From NCBI GenBank assembly GCA_003649515.1, contig QMSC01000043.1:1-9301 (forward strand): a DNA stretch of 9,301 nt, given 5' to 3'. Below, piece by piece: positions 1-6,717 of the stretch. Source of the DNA: Thermoprotei archaeon. GTDB lineage: Archaea > Thermoproteota > Thermoprotei > Thermofilales > B20-G17. Position numbers and translations under genes: made by a program. Under the pieces are notes generated by a model. It worked only from the letters and a program-made list of their open reading frames with translations. It did no database searches and had not been told where the DNA came from. How positions within the stretch are numbered: the stretch's first letter is position 1; each line of letters begins with the position of its first letter.

Positions 1-33
1 GCTAGGCAAGTAGCTCTAGCGATCGAATGAACC

Positions 34-357
34 TCACTTCCTAAGTTTAAATAAAAGGAAGAAGCCTATAGTTCCATGCAACATTTTTGATAACTTCTTC
101 TCTAAGTCCCTGGCTTCCCTCGAGGTGATATTAAGGACGTATATATACTCAAGTGAATCTAAGTCCCTTCGGTTGTCAAAGTGCTTTATCCTGAACTTAT
201 ATAGGGGCGTATAGCCCTTCTCATCAAGTTCATCGAGAATAGGCTCTATTACTTTAAAGTCCCTTAAGGGCACTACTATTCTAAGTAGGTACGAGCACTT
301 ATTCTCATTCATAGAGCTATATTTTGAGTAAGTGATGTTTAAAGCTTTGACCCTCAT
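34..357 (-). CDS. Small unassigned protein, possible alpha/beta (ferredoxin-like) domain
   Basis: I do not recognise the family. From ATG at 357 the product is 107 residues. It starts with a probable beta strand (MRVKALNITYS), then a strand SYLLRIVVPL, a helix around VIEPILDELDEKG, two strands (YKFRIKHF and EYIYVLNI), a helix EARDLEKKLSKML and a final strand GFFLLFKLRK. This strand-helix-strand-strand-helix-strand order would suit a ferredoxin-like/ACT-type regulatory fold, which is inference only. No signal peptide or membrane segment is seen. The frame stays open to a TTG at 402 (15 more residues), but that TTG lies at a TATA-like stretch (401-408). If that stretch is the promoter, transcription would begin near 380 and favour the ATG. 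Neither start has a strong ribosome site. The gene is divergent from the ceramidase-like gene at 421. Confidence 0.6.
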   Translation of the reverse strand: MRVKALNITYSKYSSMNENKCSYLLRIVVPLRDFKVIEPILDELDEKGYTPLYKFRIKHFDNRRDLDSLEYIYVLNITSREARDLEKKLSKMLHGTIGFFLLFKLRK

Positions 358-399
358 TACAAGTTCTTCTTTCAAAAAGTATTTACGCTCTCCAAAGGC

Positions 400-408
400 C
401 AATATATA
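400..408. promoter_or_regulatory. TATA-like element between divergent genes
   Basis: The near-palindromic AATATATA lies between the divergent genes. Read on the minus strand, its centre (about 404) predicts transcription from about 380, which suits the ATG at 357. It lies only about 17 nt before the plus-strand ATG at 421, too close for a normal archaeal promoter there. The plus gene may instead use the weaker GTATTTAC near 379-386. Confidence 0.35.
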
Positions 409-420
409 CCGGTCGATAGC

Positions 421-1698
421 ATGAAAGCCGGCTTCTCTAAGCGTGATATAACTCCCCCTCTAACAATAGAGTTAGATGGATACGCTCCGAGGAATCAGTA
501 TCCCGTCGGAGTACACGATCCAATCTACGTGAGGAGCCTGGCTGTTACAGAAGATTCTACCAGGCTTGTAATATTGTCTTTAGATCTTCTGGGATTGGAA
601 AAGCCTTGGGTAGATAGGATTAAGCAGGAAATACATAGAGATTTGGGCATACCATTTGAAAATATAATAGTTTCCACAACGCACACCCACTCTGCGCCAT
701 CTACCGGTATTTTTAGACCAACTAATCATTCATGGATGGAGAACTTAGTGGAACATTGTCTGAGCGCAACCATTGAAGCCTTTCGAAAGGAAAGGCCTGT
801 GCGATATGGGGCGAGTATAGGCAACGTTGTTGGAATTAACGTTAATAGGAGGAATATTAGGGGGCCAGTAGATACATCAGTACCTGTTCTACGATTAGAG
901 ACAGAAAGAGGTGTTGTAGCAACATTATATTCATTTGCTTGTCATGCCGTGGTTCTTGGACCTAATAACTACTATATTAGTGCCGATTATCCGGGGGCTA
1001 GTAATCGTCTGATAGAAAGCTATGATGAATGTGGAGCTTTGTTCTTACAGGGTGCTTCAGGGGACATAAACCCTCTAGTTCCAAGCACAAAACTAACTGA
1101 CGTGTACAATAGAGGAAAAGGAACATTTGAAGAGGTTGAAAGAATGGGGAAAATACTAGCTGCAGAAGTTCTGAAAACATCAAACTTAATATATGAGACT
1201 AAAGAGAACGCTGAGATAAAGTGTCTACAAGAAGGGATCGAACTGGAAATAGAGGAAATACCCTCCCCCGAGAAAAGCTGGTACGAATACCGGGCGAGCA
1301 GGGAGAGAAAGGCTAAGACCAGCGATTACCGAGAACTTATGAAGATGGGAATTGCAGAGATGAGCAACTATCGATACTTTAAGCTCTGGCAGAGACTCAA
1401 GGACGCTAGAAAAGTGGTAACTGTGCTACAAGCCTGTAAAATAGACGATCTGTTAATAGTGACTCTACCAGGAGAAGCTCTAGTGGAGATAGCATTGGAT
1501 CTCAAAAAGAGGTTTGATGAGTGGAAGCTCATCGTTGCTGCGTATGCAGGTGACTACTTGGGATATATACCTACTGTTGAGGAACTCAAGAAAGGAGGAT
1601 ACGAGACCTCGTTGCCTTGGAGGATACTTACGGAAGAGAGTATACGTAGGCTGATAGAAAAAACGTTTGAAATAGTTGAAAAATTGGTTACTAGCTAG
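421..1698 (+). CDS. Neutral/alkaline ceramidase-fold hydrolase (N-terminal domain type)
   Basis: The 425-residue product matches the N-terminal catalytic domain of the neutral/alkaline non-lysosomal ceramidase family (PF04734-like). Visible hallmarks are the opening MKAGFSKRDITPP, the metal-ligand motif THTHSAP (H88, H90), SFACHAV (H175), the active-site loop QGASGDINP (residues 210-218), PGE with E352, and AYAGDYLGYIP (about 374-384). In Pseudomonas ceramidase the zinc ligands are two His, one Glu and one Tyr, so the metal site looks conserved. The nucleophile serine of true ceramidases sits in a loop resembling G-D/N-x-S-P; here the equivalent residue is Asn217, so ceramide cleavage is doubtful. 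There is no signal peptide and no C-terminal Ig-like domain, so the enzyme is short and probably cytosolic. The ATG at 421 gives the canonical family N-terminus. The substrate is unknown; an amide or ester hydrolase role is inference. Confidence 0.85.
   Translation: MKAGFSKRDITPPLTIELDGYAPRNQYPVGVHDPIYVRSLAVTEDSTRLVILSLDLLGLEKPWVDRIKQEIHRDLGIPFENIIVSTTHTHSAPSTGIFRPTNHSWMENLVEHCLSATIEAFRKERPVRYGASIGNVVGINVNRRNIRGPVDTSVPVLRLETERGVVATLYSFACHAVVLGPNNYYISADYPGASNRLIESYDECGALFLQGASGDINPLVPSTKLTDVYNRGKGTFEEVERMGKILAAEVLKTSNLIYETKENAEIKCLQEGIELEIEEIPSPEKSWYEYRASRERKAKTSDYRELMKMGIAEMSNYRYFKLWQRLKDARKVVTVLQACKIDDLLIVTLPGEALVEIALDLKKRFDEWKLIVAAYAGDYLGYIPTVEELKKGGYETSLPWRILTEESIRRLIEKTFEIVEKLVTS
1691..1698. 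other. Shared stop-codon palindrome of convergent genes
   Basis: CTAGCTAG contains the TAG stop of the plus-strand ceramidase-like gene (1696-1698) and, read on the other strand, the TAG stop of the glycosidase-like gene (1697-1695). The coding regions overlap by 4 bases, leaving no room for a conventional terminator between them. Confidence 0.85.
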
Positions 1699-2768
1699 GA
1701 AGCTGTATCCTTAGCTAGTTCTTTAAAGGCCTTCTTAACCCAGTCTTTCAGCTCTGACCTCGGGGGTGGGTATACGAAAACTGTTATTCCCACAGCGCCG
1801 TTTTCCAATGCAAGCTTAAAGCCTCTGTAAAGCTCTTCGAAGCTTTCCATAAAGCCTATAAGTATTCCCGCCGATATCCTCGCTCCGCTTCTCACGCCTT
1901 CCTTAACAGCTTCACCTATCCATTCTACGGGCTTCTCGTAGTATTTATGGTATATCATTGGATTGTAGAGATCTAGACCCCAGTTTGGCCAATCTTGAAA
2001 GACGTATCTGTATGCCAGTGAAGGAGTAGCAAAGACTGCAGCACTCACCTCAAGGGAAGAGTCGTATAGTTTAACCTTCTTACAGACGTAACGGACAATA
2101 TCCGTTATTCTATCTGCTCGCCATTTAAACCATATTTGGTAATTAGGGTCATCATAGGGGATAGCTATGGGATCTAGCCCCTTTTCCTCTTTAAATAAAC
2201 TCCTACAGACGTTACAGTAGCAGTAATCGAATTCGGGTTTAAGCACCTCTTCCTTAGGCACACCTGGATATCTTCCTCGTATACCCTTAGGCAGTATTAT
2301 ATCGGGCAGTCTTATGTAATCGAAATGTAAGCCATCTACATCGAATCTTTCAGCTATCTCAAGAAATGTATCTACTAGATTCTCCCTAACTTGAGGCCTA
2401 GATGGACACAGCCACTTATAATGGTCTACGTAAGGAGGCTTTTCAATACAGCTAATTCCTAGCTTATTGACAACATATAGATACTTATTCCTTTTCATAA
2501 AGTCCTCTTGATGGAAGTTGAGACTCACGATCCATGCATGAACCCGAAGATCCGCTTTTCGAGCCTCCTTCACCAAGGGTGTTATAAGATCTTTACCTCC
2601 CACTTGAGGAAGCGACGGCCTTACCTTACTAGGGTAAAGCGCTCCCCCCGAATTCACAACTATTATGTAAACCTCCTCAATGCCCATGTCCTTGAGCTCT
2701 TTGATACCTTTCTCGATTCCGATCTGCCTATGTAGGCCGAGTGTTGAAACCCATGCACCCTTCCTCAT
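1695..2768 (-). CDS. GHL10/DUF187-type glycosyl hydrolase-like TIM-barrel protein
   Basis: The 357-residue product resembles the glycosyl hydrolase-like 10 family (GHL10, formerly DUF187; related to YngK/FenI). Features in order: GAWVSTLGLHRQIGIEKGIKEL near the N-terminus (barrel strand 1 and helix); LRVHAWIVSLNF (74-85); LCPSRPQVRENL (120-131), matching the family pattern of a Pro-rich turn followed by a helix; the signature VDGLHFDYIRLPD (144-156) with Asp150 and Arg153; a cysteine cluster C183-x-C185-x2-C188 just after it; DWPNWGLDLYNPMIYHKYY (259-277); and GAVGITVFVYPPP near the end. There is no signal peptide, unlike many bacterial secreted members, so an intracellular role is likely. 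The ATG at 2768 has a strong ribosome site (GGAGG six bases upstream). The gene follows the unassigned gene ending at 2805 by 36 nt on the same strand, so cotranscription is likely. The true substrate is not known for this family branch. Confidence 0.82.
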   Translation of the reverse strand: MRKGAWVSTLGLHRQIGIEKGIKELKDMGIEEVYIIVVNSGGALYPSKVRPSLPQVGGKDLITPLVKEARKADLRVHAWIVSLNFHQEDFMKRNKYLYVVNKLGISCIEKPPYVDHYKWLCPSRPQVRENLVDTFLEIAERFDVDGLHFDYIRLPDIILPKGIRGRYPGVPKEEVLKPEFDYCYCNVCRSLFKEEKGLDPIAIPYDDPNYQIWFKWRADRITDIVRYVCKKVKLYDSSLEVSAAVFATPSLAYRYVFQDWPNWGLDLYNPMIYHKYYEKPVEWIGEAVKEGVRSGARISAGILIGFMESFEELYRGFKLALENGAVGITVFVYPPPRSELKDWVKKAFKELAKDTAS

Positions 2769-2773
2769 GATAA

Positions 2774-2780
2774 TCCTCCA
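2774..2780 (-). promoter_or_regulatory. Ribosome binding site of the glycosidase-like gene
   Basis: The minus strand reads TGGAGGA, complementary to the archaeal 16S 3' end, ending about 5-6 nt before the ATG at 2768. It fixes that start. Confidence 0.75.
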
Positions 2781-2804
2781 CTTATTTTGGCCAAAACCTT
2801 CGAG

Positions 2805-3560
2805 CTACATTATTCTATTAAACATTAGCGTGCGTTGAAGCACTTTGCTTTTAAAGGGTTCAAGTAAGGCATCAACGTTCTCCTCCAGATCTACAAGACT
2901 TCTATCGGCGGGAAATTCACCCCTGATAATGAGTATTAGCCCCTTGTTCTCTTCTTGAGCAGATTCGCTAAATAGAGCAGCTAACTTATCAAGGTATTCG
3001 TGTAAAAAGCGACTTTCATCCAGGGATTTTAGAGCTAAGGAGGGATCAATGTAATAATAACTCGTCTTAACTAGCTCAGAACTTAGATTCTCAAAGTCAG
3101 TAATTCGCTGATCGGAGAGGATGCAGGCCTCGGAGGTTATGGGAATGTAGGCCTCTACCCTAACCTTGCGAATGATACTACTGTTTTTTGAAACTATTCT
3201 CCACAGAATATCCTCGTCCAGGTAGTCAGAGATAGGGTACCCAACATCTAACAGCTTTTTGACGTTATCCAGCTCCTCTCTGCTAAGATAGCTCTCTGCG
3301 CTCTCGAGAAAACCTTCCTCATCAAAAATTAAGTCGGGAAAGCTTACTGCTCCCATGCTGGCTGGGAAAGGTGTGAGCCTTTCAAAGACCTCAGCTCTTG
3401 CCTTGCTTATCGATGAGTCTATTAGGTAGAAATTCCAGTCAAAGTCATAAGCTTGAACGACTTCGATGACATCCAGCGATCTATTAATCGGCTTCTCCTT
3501 CAGTTTCATTGTAAGGAGAATTTCAAAGTTTGGATCGCTTATACTCACTTCGAAGACCAA
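2805..3560 (-). CDS. Hypothetical acidic protein, family not recognised
   Basis: The 251-residue soluble protein is rich in Asp, Glu, Leu and Ser, with no signal peptide, membrane segment or metal motif that I can see. The N-terminal part (FEVSISDPNFEILLTMKL, then VIEVVQAYDFDWNFYLID) looks beta-rich. The middle is helical (SYLSREELDNVKKLLDVG), and a late hydrophobic strand GLILIIRGEF precedes an acidic helix (LVDLEENVDALLEPF). The start is TTG at 3560; a TAG stop lies two codons upstream, so no longer form exists, and the next start would be GTG at residue 5. A TATA-like GATATAAC centred about 24 nt before the TTG suggests a leaderless mRNA. The gene is divergent from 3709-4203 and precedes the glycosidase-like gene by 36 nt, so a shared transcript is plausible. 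No function is assigned. Confidence 0.6.
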   Translation of the reverse strand: MVFEVSISDPNFEILLTMKLKEKPINRSLDVIEVVQAYDFDWNFYLIDSSISKARAEVFERLTPFPASMGAVSFPDLIFDEEGFLESAESYLSREELDNVKKLLDVGYPISDYLDEDILWRIVSKNSSIIRKVRVEAYIPITSEACILSDQRITDFENLSSELVKTSYYYIDPSLALKSLDESRFLHEYLDKLAALFSESAQEENKGLILIIRGEFPADRSLVDLEENVDALLEPFKSKVLQRTLMFNRIM

Positions 3561-3580
3561 ACTCTATTAAAAAGCTCCTC

Positions 3581-3588
3581 GTTATATC
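3581..3588 (-). promoter_or_regulatory. TATA box for the gene starting at 3560 (leaderless)
   Basis: The minus strand reads GATATAAC, with its centre 24-25 nt before the TTG start. That is the normal archaeal distance to the transcription start, so the mRNA would begin at or beside the start codon. A second TATA-like AGATATAAAG lies further upstream (about 3627-3636) and would give a 45-50 nt leader instead. Confidence 0.4.
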
Positions 3589-3638
3589 TGTTTCTTGAAC
3601 CGCCTTAGGCGAGCTCTTAATGTCAAGCTTTATATCTC

Positions 3639-3655
3639 TCTAAGATCTCCTTAGA
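3639..3655. repeat. Perfect 6-bp inverted repeat in the divergent intergenic region
   Basis: TCTAAG at 3639-3644 and CTTAGA at 3650-3655 form a perfect inverted repeat around the 5-nt spacer ATCTC. It sits in the middle of the 148-nt gap between divergent genes, just upstream of a TATA-like TTTTAA (3656-3661) that could serve the plus-strand gene, so an operator role is possible. Confidence 0.4.
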
Positions 3656-3708
3656 TTTTAAGCCGAGAAAAGCCGCTCTAGACCGCAAAATTAGCCAAAA
3701 AATTAATA

Positions 3709-4203
3709 TTGGTGATACAAAGCAGTGAGGAGCAGGTGCTTGAGGTGGAGGAGTCTTCTGGTTCGTTATTGTTGTATTTATCACCGATCGTAGAGAAAAT
3801 CCTCAGCTTTGCTAATAGCGCTTTAGATGAATTTCCCTGGGCCTCGGCTGCCGCTATCAGGCTCGGTGTAGAACTAATCGTAAAATCTCTCTACCTCGAC
3901 CTACTTCATCCTAGATATAACGTTAAGAGGAAAGTAAAGCTGCTTGAGAGTAGAAAATTCTCGTTCAGATACATCGCACGGAAGCTAGAAGAGAAGGCTA
4001 AGAATAGGAGTTTTCGGGATAAAGTGTACTCCCTCTGGCTCGATTCAACAAAGTACTCGCACTTTACAGAGTACGTGGCGCGAGAACTCTTTGAAAACGA
4101 TATAGAAACAACTAGAGAAAAAGTGAAAAGACAGATTCAACGCCTGGAGGAAGTATGGAAAGAAGCATTGGCACTGGGTAGAGAAAGGGGCCTCTTCCTA
4201 TAG
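3709..4203 (+). CDS. Small helical protein, possibly HEPN-like
   Basis: The 164-residue protein is predicted by eye to be almost all helical. An acidic N-terminus (about 1-18) is followed by helices at 20-40, 44-66 (PWASAAAIRLGVELIVKSLY), 84-99, 101-128 and a charged coiled-coil-like helix at 131-157 (rich in Glu, Arg and Lys). The second helix, with small residues followed by a hydrophobic GVELIVKSLYLDLL, resembles the HEPN/PaREP1-type helical bundles common in archaea. The usual HEPN RNase motif (R-x4-6-H) is not clear: the nearest is SxxKYSH around His118 with no Arg, so nuclease activity is not supported. The start is uncertain: TTG 3709, GTG 3712, or GTG 3736 just behind a GAGGAG. It stands alone, divergent from the unassigned gene at 3560 and convergent with feoB. 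Confidence 0.6.
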   Translation: MVIQSSEEQVLEVEESSGSLLLYLSPIVEKILSFANSALDEFPWASAAAIRLGVELIVKSLYLDLLHPRYNVKRKVKLLESRKFSFRYIARKLEEKAKNRSFRDKVYSLWLDSTKYSHFTEYVARELFENDIETTREKVKRQIQRLEEVWKEALALGRERGLFL

Positions 4204-4255
4204 AAAAGCTGGCTCCAAACGCTTTAATTGCGTAACGTCGTGCAAAGTCCTACCG

Positions 4256-6397
4256 TCATAAGCCTAAGAATACCCCTATTTTGTAAACCAGGAAGCCCAG
4301 CATGAAAGCCAACACTAATTCATAAATTAAGGTTATCAATACTGCCTTTGTACTTCTAGTCTCTGAGTAGATAGACACGAGAGTGGGCAAGCAGGGCGTG
4401 TATACCACCGTTACAAGCATTAATATGAAGGCCGTTAACTGAGTTAAGCCCACAAGCCTTATTGCCTTAAGGGGATTTGAAGTACCCGTTGAGAGAATTA
4501 GAGCTTCTAAAACAACTTCTTTAGCTCCTATACCGCTAATTAGTGCAAGAATTATACGCCAATCTTCAAAGCCTAACAGTGACCCCACAGGGCTTAGCGC
4601 CTTTGCAAACGTTGCAGCAAAGCTTTCCTCCACACTTGTTACAATGCCACTACTAGACCAGTTTAGCAGAAACCACAGTATTACTGAGAGCAAGAGGATG
4701 ACTGTACCCGCCTTCCTTAGAAAATCCTTGCTTTTCTCCCATGCATACCATGAAATCACCCTTAAACTGGGCCTATGATAAGGTGGAAGCTCAATTAGTA
4801 GCTCTGGCGGACTGAAGTCCCTTAGATAAAATAGCCGGAGAATAAGGCTTACTACCCCCAACAGCGCAAAGGCTAGCAAGTACAGTAATGTTACTACGAG
4901 AACCTGAAGTATAGGTGATGGGTAAATCGCCAAAGCTATAGCTAGTATCACTATCAGCCTTGCCTGACATGGAATTATTGGAGCCAATACTACGCCCAGC
5001 GTGTGTTCCCTCTCCCCCTCCAGTATGCGCATACCGAGAATAGCGGGAACGTTACATCCAAAGCCTAGAAGGAGAGGCATGAGAGCTTTGCCGCTAAGGC
5101 CTAAGCGCCTTAAGATAAAATCACCAGCCACCCCCATTCGTGCCATGATCCCTGCATCTTCAAGGAAACTAAACAGCAAGTACGTCAGAAATATAAGCGG
5201 AAAGAAGCTTAATACTGCTCCCAAGCCCCTTATGATGCCTTCGGTTAGGAGACGGATCAGCCATCGAGGAAGGTAATATCGTAATGAACCTTCTACAGTC
5301 ACGGCTATTTGATCAAATACGCCGGCCATGAGTTCTGCTAGACTATAATTTTCAAAAACTCCTGCAACTTCCTCAAACCCCAAACTGTTCAAAATAACGT
5401 TGAGAGGAAAGCCTGTATTAATGCTAAAGATTACAAAGAGCCCGAGAAAAGTTATTATTAGCGAAAATAGGGGCCCAAAGACCGGGTGGGTTACTAATTT
5501 ATCGAGCTTCTCCGAAAACTCATATTCTAAAAGCCTCTCCCTGTGTAGACATCCACTTAGAATATTGTTTATAATCTCGTATCTCCTGCTGATCAGCAGG
5601 ATATCGGGATCCTCGCCTAAATCTCTCCTTATCTTATCCCTTATGCTCTTGACCTCTTCAAGAACCTTCCTCCCTTTCACGGTCTTCATTAACCTTGATT
5701 CTAAATCCTTGTCTCCCTCAATTAACCTAATGGCAACCCATCTTGAAGGATACTCAGGCATGATTCCGTTGTTTTCAATGAGCTTCCCGACGCTCGCAAT
5801 ATACTTCTCAAGCGCTCCATAGCTTACCTTGAAACGCTTAACCTTCACCCTTCCCTCAGCCACACCGATGGTTTTCTCCAATAATTGACGTAATCCATGA
5901 CTGTGTAGTGCTGAAATAGGCACAATGGGTGCCGGGAGCCTATTAGCAATTCTCTCGAAGAATATGTGTATTCCTCTTCTTTCAGCAGCATCTATCTTAT
6001 TGAACGCGATGACAACTCTGTTGGTCAACTCTAGTACTTGAAGAGCTAGGTACATCGTGTGGTAGGGTTCAAGAGAGTCTACGAGCACTATTACGGCGTC
6101 CGGCCTTTCCTTTACAATGAAGTCTCTCGCAATAACCTCTTCCTCGCTTAGCGCTCCAAGACTATAAGTCCCGGGAAGGTCGACTACTAAGATATTTTTA
6201 CCCTTATATCTTAGCTCCCCCTCATACCTATCGATGGTCTTTCCAGGCCAGTTTCCTACGTGCTGCCTCTCGCCCGTAAGAACGTTAAAAAGGGTACTCT
6301 TACCAACGTTAGGACTGCCCGCAAGAGCTACTATAATATCGGCTCTCTGTCTATGAGAACTCCGATCCTTTGAGAAGGTTAATGAGAGATTGCTCAT
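4256..6397 (-). CDS. feoB: Ferrous iron transporter FeoB
   Basis: This 713-residue inner-membrane Fe(II) transporter is of normal family length. Its N-terminal cytosolic G domain shows G1 GSPNVGKST (27-35), the G2 Thr54 in GNWPGKT, G3 DLPG (73-76), G4 NKID (133-136) and G5 SAL (162-164). A helical insertion (about 170-290) leads into the membrane part. There the Gate motifs are clear: GFGCNVPAI with its conserved Cys, PCQAR with the second Cys, GAKEVVLEAL, and a C-terminal YTPCLPTLVSIYSET. At least eight hydrophobic segments are visible. The ATG at 6397 follows the feoA stop by one base (TGA-G-ATG) and has GGAGGT eight bases upstream inside feoA, indicating translational coupling. No FeoC gene is seen downstream. 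The next gene is convergent and ends 53 bases away. The assignment is secure. Confidence 0.97.
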   Translation of the reverse strand: MSNLSLTFSKDRSSHRQRADIIVALAGSPNVGKSTLFNVLTGERQHVGNWPGKTIDRYEGELRYKGKNILVVDLPGTYSLGALSEEEVIARDFIVKERPDAVIVLVDSLEPYHTMYLALQVLELTNRVVIAFNKIDAAERRGIHIFFERIANRLPAPIVPISALHSHGLRQLLEKTIGVAEGRVKVKRFKVSYGALEKYIASVGKLIENNGIMPEYPSRWVAIRLIEGDKDLESRLMKTVKGRKVLEEVKSIRDKIRRDLGEDPDILLISRRYEIINNILSGCLHRERLLEYEFSEKLDKLVTHPVFGPLFSLIITFLGLFVIFSINTGFPLNVILNSLGFEEVAGVFENYSLAELMAGVFDQIAVTVEGSLRYYLPRWLIRLLTEGIIRGLGAVLSFFPLIFLTYLLFSFLEDAGIMARMGVAGDFILRRLGLSGKALMPLLLGFGCNVPAILGMRILEGEREHTLGVVLAPIIPCQARLIVILAIALAIYPSPILQVLVVTLLYLLAFALLGVVSLILRLFYLRDFSPPELLIELPPYHRPSLRVISWYAWEKSKDFLRKAGTVILLLSVILWFLLNWSSSGIVTSVEESFAATFAKALSPVGSLLGFEDWRIILALISGIGAKEVVLEALILSTGTSNPLKAIRLVGLTQLTAFILMLVTVVYTPCLPTLVSIYSETRSTKAVLITLIYELVLAFMLGFLVYKIGVFLGL

Positions 6398-6398
6398 C

Positions 6399-6644
6399 TC
6401 ACTGAACCTCCACTAGAACTTTGCTTGCAAGCCCCCTCCCTATGGATAGCCTCATACCCCTAATCTCTATTATAAGCGGCCCGACTCTGTTATGCACGAC
6501 CCTTACAAGCGTTCCAGGTACGACTCCCATTTCCATAAGCCTTCTCGTGGCTCCCCAGCCCCCTACTATATTCACTACTCTTACTATAGCCCCCGGAGGT
6601 GAGGCTGAAAGAGGAATTACTCTTAGGTCAGGCGTTCCAGCCAA
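6399..6644 (-). CDS. feoA: FeoA, SH3-like partner of FeoB
   Basis: This 81-residue cytosolic protein has the FeoA SH3-like fold and is thought to support FeoB-mediated Fe(II) uptake. Family features are the start RVIPLSASPPGAIVRVVNI, the central GGWGATRRLMEMGVVPGTLVRV (family pattern G-x4-RL-x-x-MG-x-x-PG), then GPLIIEIRGMRLSIGRGLASKVLVE at the C-terminus, where the G-x-R-L-x-I/L-x-R-x-L-A-x-x-I/V motif is typical. The start is TTG at 6644: a TAA stop lies ten codons upstream and no other start codon is in frame between them. GGGTG, seven bases before the TTG, serves as the ribosome site. An ATG at 6649 is out of frame. It is cotranscribed with feoB, one base apart, and has its own promoter with iron-box-like sites upstream. 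Confidence 0.94.
   Translation of the reverse strand: MAGTPDLRVIPLSASPPGAIVRVVNIVGGWGATRRLMEMGVVPGTLVRVVHNRVGPLIIEIRGMRLSIGRGLASKVLVEVQ
6406..6411 (-). promoter_or_regulatory. Ribosome binding site of feoB inside feoA
   Basis: GGAGGT on the minus strand lies within the last codons of feoA, eight bases before the feoB ATG. It sets the start and couples the two genes. Confidence 0.8.
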
Positions 6645-6660
6645 TACATAACACCCAGTG

Positions 6661-6676
6661 TCTAACCTTAATTAGG
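6661..6676. promoter_or_regulatory. Second iron-box-like element (downstream of the feoA TATA)
   Basis: The plus strand reads TCTAACCTTAATTAGG. On the minus strand this gives CCTAATTAAGGTTAGA, whose TAAGGTTAG matches one half plus centre of the DtxR consensus. It overlaps the expected feoA transcription start (about 6660), so a bound repressor would block initiation. It is weaker than the box at 6693-6706. Confidence 0.4.
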
Positions 6677-6680
6677 ATGG

Positions 6681-6688
6681 GATATAAA
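6681..6688 (-). promoter_or_regulatory. TATA box of feoAB
   Basis: The minus strand reads TTTATATC, preceded by CTTAAAAA as a possible BRE or alternative TATA. The predicted transcription start near 6660 gives a leader of about 16 nt to the TTG at 6644. It lies directly after the stop codon of the oxidoreductase gene (6718), so feoAB can be transcribed separately from the upstream pair. Confidence 0.55.
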
Positions 6689-6692
6689 TTTT

Positions 6693-6706
6693 TAAGGTTT
6701 ACCTAA
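6693..6706. promoter_or_regulatory. DtxR-type iron box upstream of the feoA TATA
   Basis: TAAGGTTTACCTAA matches 11 of 14 positions of the bacterial DtxR core consensus TTAGGTTAGCCTAA and is an imperfect palindrome (TAAGGT / ACCTAA). It overlaps the BRE side of the feoA promoter, where a bound regulator would compete with TFB. Archaeal DtxR relatives such as MDR1 control metal uptake genes. The regulator itself is not in this window. Confidence 0.5.
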
Positions 6707-6717
6707 TTTTATCTACA

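Noticed and set aside
3709..4203. HEPN ribonuclease toxin
   Set aside because: The helical pattern is suggestive, but the R-x4-6-H catalytic motif is absent, so only a weak fold-level suggestion is kept.
4204..4255. Bidirectional terminator between the convergent genes
   Set aside because: Only a 4-bp ACGC/GCGT hairpin and no substantial T tract on either strand.
5001..5276. 91-codon plus-strand reading frame opposite feoB
   Set aside because: The very Arg/Pro-rich translation is a complement artefact of the membrane segments.
5400..5822. 140-codon plus-strand reading frame opposite feoB
   Set aside because: It is antisense to a secure gene and has a Ser/Leu-rich composition typical of a reverse-frame shadow, with no family features.
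6421..6651. Plus-strand frame opposite feoA
   Set aside because: It covers the same span as feoA on the other strand and has no independent support.
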